A stretch of DNA of 64,000 bases from Portulaca oleracea (GCA_029582165.1 CM055887.1:9879190-9943189), one strand, 5' to 3'. Positions 34,066-46,018 are shown, counted from the first letter of the stretch. Made by a program: numbers and translations. The notes: a model not told the origin generated them from the letters alone.

Positions 34066-37000
34066 TGTAACAACCCGCCCTAAATCAATATTATTTAAAA
34101 CTTTAATTATCTTAATTAAGGTCAAATTATGCTATTTATTTATTTTTTTCTTTTTTTCGTTTTATTGTCTAACTATTTGTGACAGGTCTCGAGCAAGGAG
34201 ATGGCTAAATGGGTCGACTATATCAAAATTAGATTTATAAATACTATTATGGGATTTTTTTTTTATGAATATTATAATACCGTCAAATCTTTTAATTTAT
34301 TTTACTATTAATATTTATGTCCTCTTAACCGAAGAAAGTTATATTTATTTAATTTCCTTTGCAATTACAATTTATCGCTCAATCGTTTAAACTAGATTTT
34401 CACCACTCATTTACCTAGTGTCATTTTACCTTTTTAAACTTTTAACCCTTAATTGTTTTTAGTAATTAGAAGAGAGAGTTTATTTATTTAAGTGGAGGAG
34501 GCCAAAGCTATTAGTTATATTTCATTTACAAACACAACTCAACTCACTCCCACTCTCCCTCCTCCTTCTCTTCTCTCGCGGTCCATTGACCCCCTTCCTT
34601 TTTTCCTGCACTGGCCGACGTGACCACAGTGGTGGCCGAGTCCCACCCTCCATTCCCTCTTGTCTTCTCTCCTCAATTCTCATCCAAGTGGTATAATTCT
34701 CTAACCCATTTCTTATATTTTCCCAATCTGATTTTAACTTTCAATTTGGGTTGTTTATATTATTTTTCATCTCTTCTATAATCTTTTAGCATGATTTTAT
34801 GTGGTGGTAAAGTTTGGATGAATTTGAGTTGAATTTGAAGTTGATTCTTGTTGAAAGAGTATGGAATTTGGATGGTTTATTGGTGGTTTTTATTAAACTA
34901 ATGGTGGATGTTGAAATTACTTACATGCATGTAGTTTTTGAAGAGAAACATGAGATTAGTGGACTGTTTTAGGCTCTAGAAATGTTAATTAAATCATCTC
35001 CTACTTTGATTATATAAATTAGTGTGGATTTTATGAAAGTGGATGAGTAGTGTCTGGCCTCTATTTCTGGAAAAATAGAGTTTGGTGCTTAAAGTGTATT
35101 TTGGAATTGAGATTAGTGTAAGAATTTTGTGCCAAAACTACATACAAAGCTAGTTTAATGACTTAAATAGTTTCTGGTTACAATCTGATTTTTCCAGAGG
35201 ACTTAGAGTAGGAGTTTGGCCTAGTTTCTTACTTAAAATGGTATCCTTAGATGTTAACTAACACCCGGCTTTTGAATTTCGGGATTTCGATATGTATAGC
35301 CCGAGTTATAACCAAAACCGTGAAGGTGTGCAAATTAATACGAATTCTGAGATCAGTAAGTAATTGCTTATTTTCGTTTGGTTGGAGACTTTAATGGTCT
35401 AGGTGTTCATAAAAATTTTAAAGGACATTCTGAGCTTTCCGGAATGGTATAGTTTGCATCCATACGATATCGGGAGTGAAAGATATGGGGCCTAGACCGA
35501 AGGACTGTAATCTAGATTTTGCCCAGAATTTTTATTTACAAATTCTAACTTGGTGGTTACAATTCGACCAATTAGGGTGCCCTAATCCATTGGTGACTTT
35601 CATGTTAATTTTAGAATGATGAAGAGGTATATCCAAGGCTAGAAGTATCCTAGTTGGTGATAAGTTTATCTCCTAAGGGTTTAATTACTAATAGCAAGTC
35701 CCAATTAAAGTATTTGAGAATTAAGTTAGCTTATGGTGACTTATGATGTTTGAGTTATAGAATTATGGATGCTTGTTGAGTTCAAGGTTCTATAGACCCT
35801 TTTGGACTTAAGAAATATCTTTCTCTAAGTTAGATAACCATAGGACTTCGTTTTAAGAACTTCGGAGTTACAAAACTCATTTTATAACCCTTTGGGTTTT
35901 GACGATGTTTTATTCAAATGTAGAGAATCTATTAATTCTCGTATTTAAATCTCATATTCTTGAATTCCATCTTCTATTAAAATGATTGTTAAGTTATTCT
36001 ACACTTAAAAAGCTTCCCATCGAATTTTTATAAGTCTCTATCCGAGCTTCACCCTAAAAGTTCCAAACCGCGTAGTTTTATTTTGGAAAATTTGTTTCTG
36101 TCCGGGCCACTTTTCGAGCCCTTCCTTTCATTTTTAGACTTCGGTCTAGTTGACAAAGTTGTAGAATGTGTTTTCCCTTTTCCGAAAAGTACTAGCACAC
36201 CGTATTCCGAGTTACTAACTCAGTCTATGACAAAAACATTATCTGGCGAAAAACTGAAATTTCTTTCTTAACTCTTTCACTTCAACTTTTTTTTATTTTA
36301 TTCAAGGATTTGTTAAGTCTCTACAACTATCTTTGGTTCTTAATCATTATTATTATTGTTTTAGTACCCAAGCCATCCCAAGCCCGAGACACGCCACCAA
36401 GTTACTCTACTTTACAAGGTACGCAAATTGTCTAATCCTTCATTTTAACTCCAATATCTATTATTTATATTTCAAGTCATGACTAATGATCTATGTTTCA
36501 TGTTTTAAGTGGTCCCGCCCCATTTATTCTAGCTAGTCACGTGAAGTGCTAGCCCCATTTTTAGATTCTCCTGATCAAAGTGTCCTAATGACCTGGCCAA
36601 TGTCGACTGTTTATCAGTCACCCAATCCAAACTTAGATCGGTTTGGGCATGCGCGTGTGTGAAGTGCTTAGCACGGATCGTAAGGGATACCACTCAATTA
36701 TCTATCGCAAGATACATTTATTCTACTTATATATATATATGTTCAACAATTTATTTCATTTCCCCTTTCCCGTTTTCGAAAAGTTTTAACGGGGCATCAA
36801 GAAAGTTTGTTGGGAAATGCATTTTACTTATTAGAGGTTTGTATACTGAGTGTTTCCCCCACTCATTTGCGAATGTTTTAATGTTTTGTTTTAGGCGGCT
36901 CGATCCCTCAAGTCAAGCGAGATCAAGTGGAGTGTTTCTCCTAGTCAAGTAAAGGAGGTAGTGATGCTCTTCGGAGTGGATTTCAATGGGTGATATGGAA

Positions 37001-37271
37001 TCCAGGAACCAAGTATGGTAATTGATGTATAAGTGTATGAGTGTTTAGTTGTTATCCAACTTTATGCTTGTATGATGGTTTATGTAATTGCGAACTTGGA
37101 GTTGGAGTCGTCGTTGTTGATTTGTGGTTGTGATTATTGTTGTTCGGTTGTTGCCTTGTCCGTCATTGGGACGGCGGTAATACCCCTAATCCTTGAGATT
37201 TCCGTTGCGTTAATCACGGGTTTGCGAGCGGTTAGTGAGTAACCCCGGGATTGTGGATTTGGGTCGTTACA
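34066..37271. mobile_element. Solo LTR (3206 bp) of a large gypsy element, nested in the Athila-like LTR
   Basis: Begins TGTAACAACCCGCCC and ends GGGTCGTTACA, with a 5-bp duplication TAGCC on both sides (34061-34065 and 37272-37276). The host LTR sequence continues exactly, as shown by the intact copy near 43235. No primer site, coding region or second LTR is present, so it is a solo LTR from recombination. Long LTRs with TGTAAC...GTTACA ends are typical of Tekay/Retand-type gypsy elements; lineage uncertain. Confidence 0.8.
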
Positions 37272-38086
37272 TAGCCCTAGAAAGCATCAATGGAAACCAG
37301 AGAGAGAGAGAGAGAGAAAAAAAAAATCCTTGTAAAATGCTTCATTCGAAATTGCTTGAAAAGAGAGTTTAATACAAAATTGCAAGAGAGATTAAAGAAA
37401 GCTTGAAGAACAATTAAAGGATTAAAGCAAGAAAAGCAATTAAACCTAATTCTACTCTAATCTTACTCCTAAAACTAGCTCCTAATTGTCAAATAGTGCT
37501 GAATGTATGTGGGTATTTATAGAAGGAAAGAAAAACAAAAGCCCAAACCCTAAAAGTAACCACAGCAGCGCGCGCAGTTTCTGCAAAATGCTGACAGGTC
37601 GTGGGTGCGACGCCTCTCTCCACGATCGTTCGTTGCTTCGTTCATCAGCCGCCGCGGACGTGAAGTGTTCTGTCGCGGGCACGATCAGCTACCGTTCGCA
37701 GGCAATGTTTCTCTCAGCAGCATGTCGCGGGCGCGACCTTCACTGTCACAGGTGCGACACTCGGCTGCCACCTTCCCCTGTTATCCTCCCTTGGCTTGTA
37801 ACGCCCGCTACAAGTGATGTAGCGGGTGTTACGCCCATGTTTTGCACCAAAACTTGAGAAGGGGTTCCCGGGTTGGTCTCGCCTCGATTCTCGGCTCGGG
37901 TTAGCTCGGGTCGGCTCGGGAAATCACTCGGGATCCCCTAAAAAGCCTCAATTAAGCCTAATTTCCTTCTAACTCTTTATTTTCCTACAAAACACGAATC
38001 ATCATAACTAATATATAATTAAGGGGCTAGATCAAGCAAAAATATCCTATGAATGATAAAAAATCGGCTTGGAACGTGACCGAACA

Positions 38087-40022
38087 ACACTCCCACACAA
38101 GGGTTTGCTCGCCCCGAGCAAACTAAAAATAAAGATAAAGACAGGGAAAAAGAAACTAACTATCCTAACTTACTTCGCAGGAATCGCGGATGCATTTAGC
38201 ACATGCATCAAGCCTTTTAAACCCCTTGGCAGCCCAAGTGGACGAGGAAGGTCTCGTGAGGGTTTATAGCAACTATACCCACAAAAGCCATGAAAGAAAA
38301 AGGGAAAGAAAGAAAAGGTGAAAAACCAAAAACAAAACAAAGGAGAAGAAGATATTCCAATCCCCAATCATGCACTTAATTCTCCAACCCGCCTCAACAA
38401 TCAAATCGAAGAAGCAAATATGAACAAACAAGGACACAAAGGTTAGAAAACTGCCAGTCCTTGAGGTTTTCAACCCCGACACTTCATGATGAGTAAGAAT
38501 CCTCGTGCACAAGTGCAAGTGGGCCCTAATCGATCCTTCCTAACCTAAGCCAGACAATCAAAGTCATTTTCGTGCTCAAGCTTGGAGTTATTAGCTAACC
38601 TAACTTTACTCTTTACTTTTCTTTCAATTTCTCTTTTCTTTTCTTTTTCTTTTTCACTTTCTCAACTTTTTCTTTTCTTTTTGCTTTTTCTTTCTCTTTT
38701 TTTTTCTTTATTATGCTTTCTTTTTCTTTTTCTTCACTCCTTTCTTTCTTTATTAAGCCTCACTCTCAATCCGTTTTGTAAGATTTTAGGGCGTCGTCGT
38801 CGGATTTTTCGGGAATAAGCCCGACCTTTGCAAAGGGTTAGCCTACCTGATTCGGGTTGCTCCATACGTAAACATTGTACTTAAGGGGTTTGGGCGCCGT
38901 CCACCCATACCAACCCTCATCGGTGGAACCGATAGTAATTAATTAATTTATTAATTAAGGTGAGCAAGAGCATTAAATAACTCAAGTTATCCAACTTCAG
39001 GCAAGAAATTCATAATCGGGGCGTGTAAGAGGTGAGAACTCTGCTTTCACATTTCATGTCAAGGTCTAATAGAGATAAATCATGGCAGAAATCCTTCCTA
39101 AGGCCTATCATTATTCATATCAGCCACTTCTAAATGATTAAGTCGGCTAATTAGACAACTACCTACACAATTGTGAACGAAAGCATCTTCAAAAAGAAAA
39201 AGAAACACTTTTGGGGGTTTTTCACAACCTTTTTCCCTTTTTTTCTCTTTCACAAAAATTTTCAAATTTTAAACAAAAACTAAGAAAACAAAAACAAAAG
39301 ACTAGGTGATCTACCCATGAACATGAAAAATATCTCCCCCACTCCCACACAAAACTTTACAATGTCTCCATTGTGAGAAGGGTGTCACAAGAAGGGTAGA
39401 GATCCTAAGAAAAGCATATATACAAAACACTTGTCACATAAAAAATTGGTGGCGACCCGAGCCCACACGGCTCCAACAACAAGATAATCCCAACATTCAC
39501 ACACAAGGGTTCGCCACCCAAAAGGGAAAAATCAAGCATGCATCATGGATCAAGAATATATACACTCAAAAAGAGGGCGAAAGGAGGTTACCTCAAGATC
39601 TTCAAGTCATGACAATCCGATCCATGATCCAAAAGCACCAAGCATAAGGTTAGGATATACAATTTAAACTACCTAAATGCTTAGAAATTGGCATGCAAAA
39701 TTAAAATAATAATAATAATAATATATACAAGACACTACTAACTAAAGAACTAAAGAAAAACCAAAATATTTACAATATGAATCTCACTTTTTTTTCCTTT
39801 TTTTTCTTTTCTTAGACTCAAAAGTCGGAATGCATACTACCCTTACTCCCACACAAAGAGGTTGCAATGTTCTCAATAGAAACAGAAGTAAGGTAAACAA
39901 GCACTTCAAAAGGAAAGAAAAAGACACACACAAAAAGAAAACAAAAGAAGAAAAGAAAGCCAACTCACTAACTGTACAAGAAAGGTGAGGAAGGATATTA
40001 CCTGGAGAGCTTCTTATCAAGA
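38087..40022. other. Non-coding 3' interior of the Athila-like element
   Basis: The complement of 38087-38100 is purine-rich and next to the LTR, a plausible PPT. The phrase ACTCCCACACAA recurs at 38089, 39345 and 39852 together with CAATGT-TCTC-like sequence, a repeated untranslated motif. Poly-pyrimidine runs near 38590-38760. No coding signal. Confidence 0.5.
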
Positions 40023-40030
40023 GATCCACT

Positions 40031-40861
40031 TAGGGATGGCAATGGGCAGGGTCTGGGCCGGGTCCTGCTGGACCAAGACCTGTCAATTTTTTTTGGGACC
40101 CGGACCCGCCCCAAGACCCGATGGGTCCCAAAAATTCAGACCCAGTCCCGGACTTAATGAGTCCACAGGTCCATGGGTCCTTAGCGGGTCCTTAATGGGT
40201 CCAACCATATTATGGATTTTTTTACTAAATTTATTAACTTTTGGGGTCGATTTTATACTTGTATACATGTATAATAGTAACTATTCTATTTAAAAACACA
40301 TATTTTTAACACAATAAAAAGATCAAAACATCAATATACTATGATACGAGCGAATTCTAAGTTTCTAATGTCAAAACATCACAAAAGTCATCAAGACATC
40401 AACAAAATATTACAAAAGTCTCTCAAAATACAACACGACTCAAAATGCCAAAAAAAAAAGTTCATGATTATAAAGAGATATATATATGTTATAGAGGAGA
40501 ATGGGATGGGCACTAGACCAGTAGTGCGGCTGGGTGGTCTACGTGAGTCAGTGAGTGTGACTATGAGAAACTAGGGGTTTTAGTCCTTTAGATTTAGTAT
40601 TTTAGTATAGTACACGGTAGAGTAGACTTGTAATTAACTAATTGGGTTTTTATTTTTTTAGGAAAATTATAAATATTTATATTGTAACGGGTCCATGGGT
40701 AAGGTCCACGGGTCTGTGCTTGGACCCGGACCCATTAAATTTTTTGTAGACCTGGACCCGCCTCGAGACCCGCTGGGTCCAAAATTTTTGGACCCATACC
40801 CGTCTTAATGGGCTGGGTCCAACCGGGTCCGAGCCGGGTCCAGGACCCACTGCCATCCCTA
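40031..40861. mobile_element. hAT-type non-autonomous DNA element (831 bp)
   Basis: The ends TAGGGATGGCAATGGG and CCCACTGCCATCCCTA are inverted repeats, flanked by the 8-bp duplication GATCCACT (40023-40030, 40862-40869). The subterminal 170 bp on each side are filled with GGGTCC/GGACCCGGACCC words in inverse orientation; the centre is AT-rich. No transposase. Inserted just after the stop of the second gag-like frame. Confidence 0.85.
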
Positions 40862-40874
40862 GATCCACTCCTTC

Positions 40875-41978
40875 TCACCTCAAGATATCGGACACCAAGT
40901 CAGAACCATTCAACGCCCGAAGTAACAAGTCAAGCATCCGTGAATGCATCTCAGAATGGTGTAGGTAAGAGCACACTCTCAAAATTACATCAATAAACAT
41001 TAGTGCTCTCAACAGTTTATTAAATGCCTTAGAAAAGTCATAGAAAGGACGAATTATAGGAATGTACAAGACTTTCCTAGGCACGGTGAAGTGAGACACG
41101 ATAAATGGATCCTCCCATTGAGATGTAAATGGAGATTGGGTATGCAAATCAATGGGAGGGGGCAATACAACACATTTCTGAACATGCTCATGCACAGGCT
41201 TGGATGCAAACAATGATTCAAACTCAATACCCATGCAATTTTCATCAAACACTGATTCCAAATCACAACTTTCATCCAATTCATCATAATTATCAGTGGG
41301 TGATAAGGAAAACATAGGGTTAGACCGCATCATAACACTCCCAACATCACAAACAAGCACATCTTCATCTTCATCAATATTAGAATCATCAGATGAACTA
41401 TCAACATAAGAAGACAAAGGCGCATCATTCAAATCAACATCAAAAGTGAAAGTGGAAGGTTCAGGGTCATAACTCATTGTGAATGACTCATAAAGCATAT
41501 CATCATCAAAAGAATCATTGTCACAAACCAAGTTCAAACAATTAGGATCATTCCCCAAAGAATTAAGCACATCATCACAAGATTCTACATCCATGGATTC
41601 GCAAGAAAGGGGAGCTAATGCCTCACTAATGCAATGATCCTTAATGAAAGTGAACAATTCAGTATCAAGCACACATTCAATCACAACAGATTCTATTTCA
41701 CTCTCAACAAGATCATGCTCATTTTCATCACAAGCATCCTGGCATTCATTGGACTCAACCTTTTCTTCACACAAAAGCATGGATAACGGTGTGGACAATG
41801 GTTCATCATCTAACATGTTTTCATCAAGTTCTTCATCATCACACACAAAATCATCATATTCCTCATGCTCACTAGGTGCAGCTAAAGCTAAGGAATTGCT
41901 AAGCCTGAGGCATGGTCTGTTATAATAGTCATCATCATCATCATCATCATAATCATACAAAAAAGAATCGACATGCAT
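40875..41978 (-). CDS. Second frame of the Athila-like gag region, acidic protein of unknown fold
   Basis: The open frame extends upstream to 41990 without an ATG; the first ATG is at 41978, giving 367 codons before TGA at 40875. The product is strongly acidic: a run of Asp near the start, many Asp/Glu/Ser patches, repeated EC and DD pairs, and a more basic C-terminal 90 residues (RPFYDFSKAFNKLLRALMFI). No domain recognised. It overlaps the end of the first frame at 41980-41990 in the +1 frame. It is either the continuation of gag after a frameshift (mutational or programmed) or a separate product. No stop in 1.1 kb. Confidence 0.6.
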   Translation of the reverse strand: MHVDSFLYDYDDDDDDDYYNRPCLRLSNSLALAAPSEHEEYDDFVCDDEELDENMLDDEPLSTPLSMLLCEEKVESNECQDACDENEHDLVESEIESVVIECVLDTELFTFIKDHCISEALAPLSCESMDVESCDDVLNSLGNDPNCLNLVCDNDSFDDDMLYESFTMSYDPEPSTFTFDVDLNDAPLSSYVDSSSDDSNIDEDEDVLVCDVGSVMMRSNPMFSLSPTDNYDELDESCDLESVFDENCMGIEFESLFASKPVHEHVQKCVVLPPPIDLHTQSPFTSQWEDPFIVSHFTVPRKVLYIPIIRPFYDFSKAFNKLLRALMFIDVILRVCSYLHHSEMHSRMLDLLLRALNGSDLVSDILR

Positions 41979-41979
41979 T

Positions 41980-42627
41980 TCAGGACTCAAAGATGATTGA
42001 ATGATCTACTTCAACTATTAAATCAACCATTTGTGAAGAAAAAGCGTCTACCCCAGTTTTAAGCACGTGTTCAAATTCTTGCATGCATTCATTCATTTTC
42101 ACACACATCTCAACTTGAAAATCATCAATTTCAGCACGAATATTATCTAGTTCGACTTGTACACAAGAGTCAGAAGCATGATATGGAGATTCACAATGCA
42201 CACACAAAGGATGCGATTCAATAACATCACATTGGGAAGGATCATAAGAGTTCTCTACATAATCCCTCCCATAAGATTGATCATCAAAATACACGGGATA
42301 ATCACATGACTGTTCAGCTTCGGTCCCAGTGGGTGGTGCATAAGGAGATTGGAAGCTAGGACTAACACGTTGTTGCTCAAATTCATAGGAATCCCTAGGC
42401 AACCATTCAAGTAATTCCCATGCTTTTTCTTCTCCTAAAGCAGAAAACCCGTAATATTCTAAGAGATTTTGTGTCTCATAATTTACACCCTCATTCACAA
42501 GTCCCAACAAATCCAATGTATCATAAAAGATACCATATAATTCACATTGAGTACGATAATCATGTAATCTAGCAAAATACCTCCAAAATATTTCATGCTC
42601 ATATTGGGAACATTGGGGACTATCCAT
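41980..42627 (-). CDS. First gag-like frame of the Athila-like element, CCHC knuckle (215 aa)
   Basis: The ATG at 42627 starts MDSPQCSQYEHEIFW; upstream in-frame sequence is Lys/Glu-rich and lacks an ATG. The region resembles Athila-type gag, with Tyr/Glu-rich segments. A complete CCHC knuckle CVHCESPYHASDSC lies near residues 142-155, followed by a helical Glu/Val-rich tail. The frame ends TCC-TGA at 41985-41980, where the second long frame is already open in +1. The element lacks pol, so this protein would function only with helper elements. Confidence 0.7.
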   Translation of the reverse strand: MDSPQCSQYEHEIFWRYFARLHDYRTQCELYGIFYDTLDLLGLVNEGVNYETQNLLEYYGFSALGEEKAWELLEWLPRDSYEFEQQRVSPSFQSPYAPPTGTEAEQSCDYPVYFDDQSYGRDYVENSYDPSQCDVIESHPLCVHCESPYHASDSCVQVELDNIRAEIDDFQVEMCVKMNECMQEFEHVLKTGVDAFSSQMVDLIVEVDHSIIFES

Positions 42628-42779
42628 AATCTCTATTTTTTTTCTTTTTTTCTCTTTTTTTTCGGTATTCAATTTTTTTTTACTACATTTTTCTGGAAAA
42701 ATCAAGTAAGCGATAAACTATATACACACAAACCAATAACCTAATCTACCAAATAACGCCATCCCCCAAATAACGTCAT

Positions 42780-42796
42780 CCCCGGCAACGGCGCCA
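42780..42796 (-). other. Primer binding site, tRNA-Asp type
   Basis: Plus strand CCCCGGCAACGGCGCCA equals the 3' end of plant tRNA-Asp; the complement is the primer site, one base from the LTR. Confidence 0.85.
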
Positions 42797-42797
42797 T

Positions 42798-43258
42798 TGT
42801 TCGGTTACGTATTTTTGGGTTTTTGTGAAGTAAGGGTTGTCGAATCTACAGGGATGGATGTTAGGCTTCACGAGGAAAATTGGTTTGCGTTTGGGGTTTT
42901 CTCAAGTGCGGAAAACAATAAATTATGTAAAGAAAGCTATTAAACTAATCTAAAACAATCAACACTAAAGAAAGCATGAATAACACAAATCAACAAGAAA
43001 TAGGAAAACAATTAGAAAGCAGCAAATGACAAACCAGAATGAACCATGAAATTAGGAACAAGAAATTATACCTCCAATGAACTAATCTTCACTTGAATCC
43101 TTAACTTTGAATTTTCCCCCGAACAAACAAGAAAATTGTGAGTTAGATTACTAAGAATCTCCAAATCCTCATTTGAGAGTAGAATTTGTGACCCTTAGCC
43201 CTCCTCCTCACTAAAAGTTGGATTGGGTGGTAGCTAGCACTAGAAAGCATCAATGGAA

Positions 43259-43296
<38 letters not shown>

Positions 43297-44122
43297 AAGA
43301 TTTGTAAAATTCTTCAATGGAAATTGCTTGAAAAGAGAGTTTAATACAAAATTGCAAAAGAGATTAAAGAAAGCTTGAAGAACAATTAAAGGATTAAAGC
43401 AAGAAAAATAATTAAACCTAATTCTACTCTAATCCTACTCCTAAAACTAGCTCCTAATTCTCAAATAGTGCTGAATGTATGTGGGTATTTATAGAAGTAA
43501 AGAAAAACAAAAGCCCAAACCCTAAAAGTAATCCCAGCAGCGCGCGCAGTTTCTGCAAAATGTCGACAGGTCGCGGGCGCGACACCAAGGCTCGCGGGCG
43601 CGACACCTCTCTGCACGATCGTTCGTTGCTTCGTTCATCAGCTGTCGCGAGCGTGAAGTGTTATGTCGCTGGCGCGACTTAGTTCTGTCGCGGGTGCAAC
43701 AACATTTGTTCGGACGCGATCAGCTACTGTCCGCAGGCAATGTTTCTCTCAGCAGCATGTCGCGGGCGCGACCTTCACTGTTACCGGTGTGATACTCGGC
43801 TGCCACCTTCCCCTGCCATCCTCCCTTGGCTTGTAACGCTTGCTACAAGCAATGTAACGGGTGTCACACCCCTGTTTTGCACCAAAATTTGAGAAGGGGT
43901 TCCTGGGTTGGTCTCGCCTCGATTTTCAACTCGGGTTAGCTTGGGTCGGCTCGGGAAATGACTCGGGATTCCCTAAAAAGCCTCAATTAAGCCCAATTTC
44001 CTTTTAACTCTTTATTTTCCTACAAAACACGAAATCATCATAACTAATATATAATTAAGGGGCTAGATCAAGCAAAAATACCATATGAATAATAAAAATT
44101 CGGCTCAGAACAAGACCGAACA
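42798..44122 (-). repeat. 5' LTR of the Athila-like element
   Basis: TGTTCGG...CCGAACA, intact at 1325 bp. Contains a (GA)n run (43262-43295) and a cluster of GTCGCGGGCGCGAC words at 43560-43765. The partner is 33623-34060 plus 37277-38086. Confidence 0.9.
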
Positions 44123-44127
44123 GTAAT

Positions 44128-44670
44128 CGCACTCGCGACGTCCTACTCCTCAGCCCTTGACGTCTAGTAGGGCCTGTCATGGGCGTGACAGATCAAGTCA
44201 CGGTCATGACAGGTCTGAGGCTCCCCTTTTCTCCTTTTTTCTTCTCCTCATAACCTCTTCTCTGGCCCGTTGTCCTTATTCTTGTCGATACGAAAAGATA
44301 GCCCCTTTAGAGGCTATCAAGGCCCATCCATTGGATGGACGTGATCACTCGGCTCGGCCCGGCCCCGGGTCGATGTGCAATTAGAGCGATTTAGTCGGTC
44401 AAGAAGCAACCCGTTTGGCCCAAGTAACAATGGCCGAGAAAGGAACCTGAGATGCTTCACCTATTTATATCAAGGCTTTTGAAGGGAGAAGACAACCAGT
44501 TTATGATCAATGGAAAATGGGGTATTTTTGAGACCCAATCTTAGAATTCTCTCTCAAAGCTTTATCCATTATTGGTGGTGCTTTACATACTGTCTTTAAA
44601 AAATTGTTGTCGATTGCTTTAAGCTATTTTTGGAGGGGCATTTGATGATGTGTTGGCGGTTTGATGGTGA
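44128..44670. other. Continuation of the older repeat around the gypsy insertion
   Basis: Begins CGCACTCGCGACG and carries CATGGGCGTGACA and CACGGTCATGACA, matching the style of 33170-33620. No gene. The border to the next LTR-like segment is near 44670. Confidence 0.4.
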
Positions 44671-45520
44671 TGTTGGGAATGTCCCGACAAAGTTCGATAT
44701 ACACGGAGATTAAACCAAAGTAATATAGTAATTATATGTCTTGCTAGAGACCTCTATAATTAGTGAATAAATATGTTTAATTACAACTATATTAATTGGT
44801 CCTACTGGGTCACACAAGTCAGTGCCCAGGAACAATGTATGTAACCTAAGTGATATTGTATCATGTTTAGAAAAGTTGGAAACTGATTTCTGTGAGAAAT
44901 CAGCCCAACACGGTCCGTGTTGAGACACCACGGTTCGTAGTGTCTATGGCCGAGTTATTTGACCTTCTGGAGTCCAACACGGACCGTGTTGGGCCTGAGA
45001 AGCGCGTCGTTGCTTTAAGTCGGCCCTTTAGGGTTTTGAACCTTTTCCCTAGGTTTTCTAAACACAATATAAAGGGGTCTCTGTGAGAAATTATTCTACA
45101 CCAACTGCCTGAGACTCTTAGAGAGATACCAGGGTGATTTCCTGAGTTTCTCTCTCTTTTAGTTTTACAGTTCCAGTTTCAAGAAACATTATTTGTTTCC
45201 GAAACAATCTCACATACATCTTAGATTGAGATTCATCCCGATCGGGTCGATTTAGCAGTCGGGTTCCCGGAGTGCTGCGTGGACTTTCAGTAGAGGATTT
45301 CAGCATTGGAATCTCGAAGGTCAACCTCTTCATCATCCGGATTAGCGGTCAGGTATAATTACTAAAGCCTCTGTAATTGTTGTGATGAATTGTTTTATAA
45401 TTGTTATGAATATTTCGCCAATTAATCTGTATCTATTTAGGAAATAGATAACCTAAAATCTAAGAGGTGATCATTATCTTCATTCATTCTTCCTTAAAAG
45501 CATCTAGATCACTTTGGTGA
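44671..45520 (+). mobile_element. Copia-type LTR fragment with CAACACGG-CCGTGTTG palindromes
   Basis: Starts TGTTGGGAATGTCCC and holds CCAACACGGTCCGTGTTG (44906) and CCAACACGGACCGTGTTG (44972), closely like the cluster in the LTR at 10122-10902. The later part has TCTCTGTGAGAAATTATTC and TTAGAGAGA typical of LTR leader sequence. No matching CA end or primer site was identified, so it is a truncated or diverged LTR. Confidence 0.5.
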
Positions 45521-45805
45521 GTACTCTTTATAAATGGTCATAACATTTATTTTTTATTGTTTTGCTCTTAATTGGAAGTTGTTGTGATACACAATTGGAT
45601 TGGGTGTTTTTTGGGTGGTGTTTTGCTATTAATTTCATGTTAGAATTAGTAGGTTTGATCATTCTTGTTGAGTTGTGATGATCCATGATGCTTAGTTTCT
45701 CCTTGGGCTTGTTTTCAATCATGAAGATGAGTCTTCACCTCGCTAGCATAAATTAGGTAGGCATATTGATTTTAATATATATTTATGCCTGTGTGTATGC
45801 ATTAC

Positions 45806-46018
45806 CTAAGTCCCTAGATGATGTCAATTTGACTAAGTTTTAGTCGTTGGTTACTGACAAATTATAATGAGTTACAATATGAAATTACTACTGTTAGAAA
45901 AATATTGTACTAAGAATTACAATGGTGCTAATTTTATATTGTAACTCATTATAATTTTTGAGTAATCAACGATCAAATCTTAGTCAAATTGACACTTATT
46001 TAGGAATGGAGGGAATAT
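45806..46018. mobile_element. Stowaway-like foldback MITE
   Basis: TGTCAATTTGACTAAG near 45822 and its inverse CTTAGTCAAATTGACA near 45988 bound long inverted arms (GTTACAATAT... inner). The outer TCCCT and AGGGA ends fit Stowaway. No coding. Confidence 0.6.

Larger units (their letters stand above)
33623..44122 (-). mobile_element. Non-autonomous Athila-like Ty3/gypsy retrotransposon with nested insertions
   Basis: Flanked by GTAAT (33618-33622 and 44123-44127). The LTRs run TGTTCGGT...CCGAACA at 42798-44122 (5' in element sense, 1325 bp) and 33623-38086 (3' LTR, interrupted by a 3.2-kb solo LTR). The primer site opposite 42780-42796 matches the tRNA-Asp 3' end. Two long minus-strand frames lie after the primer site; one has a CCHC knuckle. 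No pol was found. A hAT element sits at 40031-40861. The tRNA-Asp primer and gag-like knuckle point to the Athila group, but without pol this is tentative. The LTRs differ at several per cent. Confidence 0.85.

Noticed and set aside
41644..41925. 93-codon plus-strand Ser/His-rich frame
   Set aside because: Shadow of the long acidic minus-strand frame.
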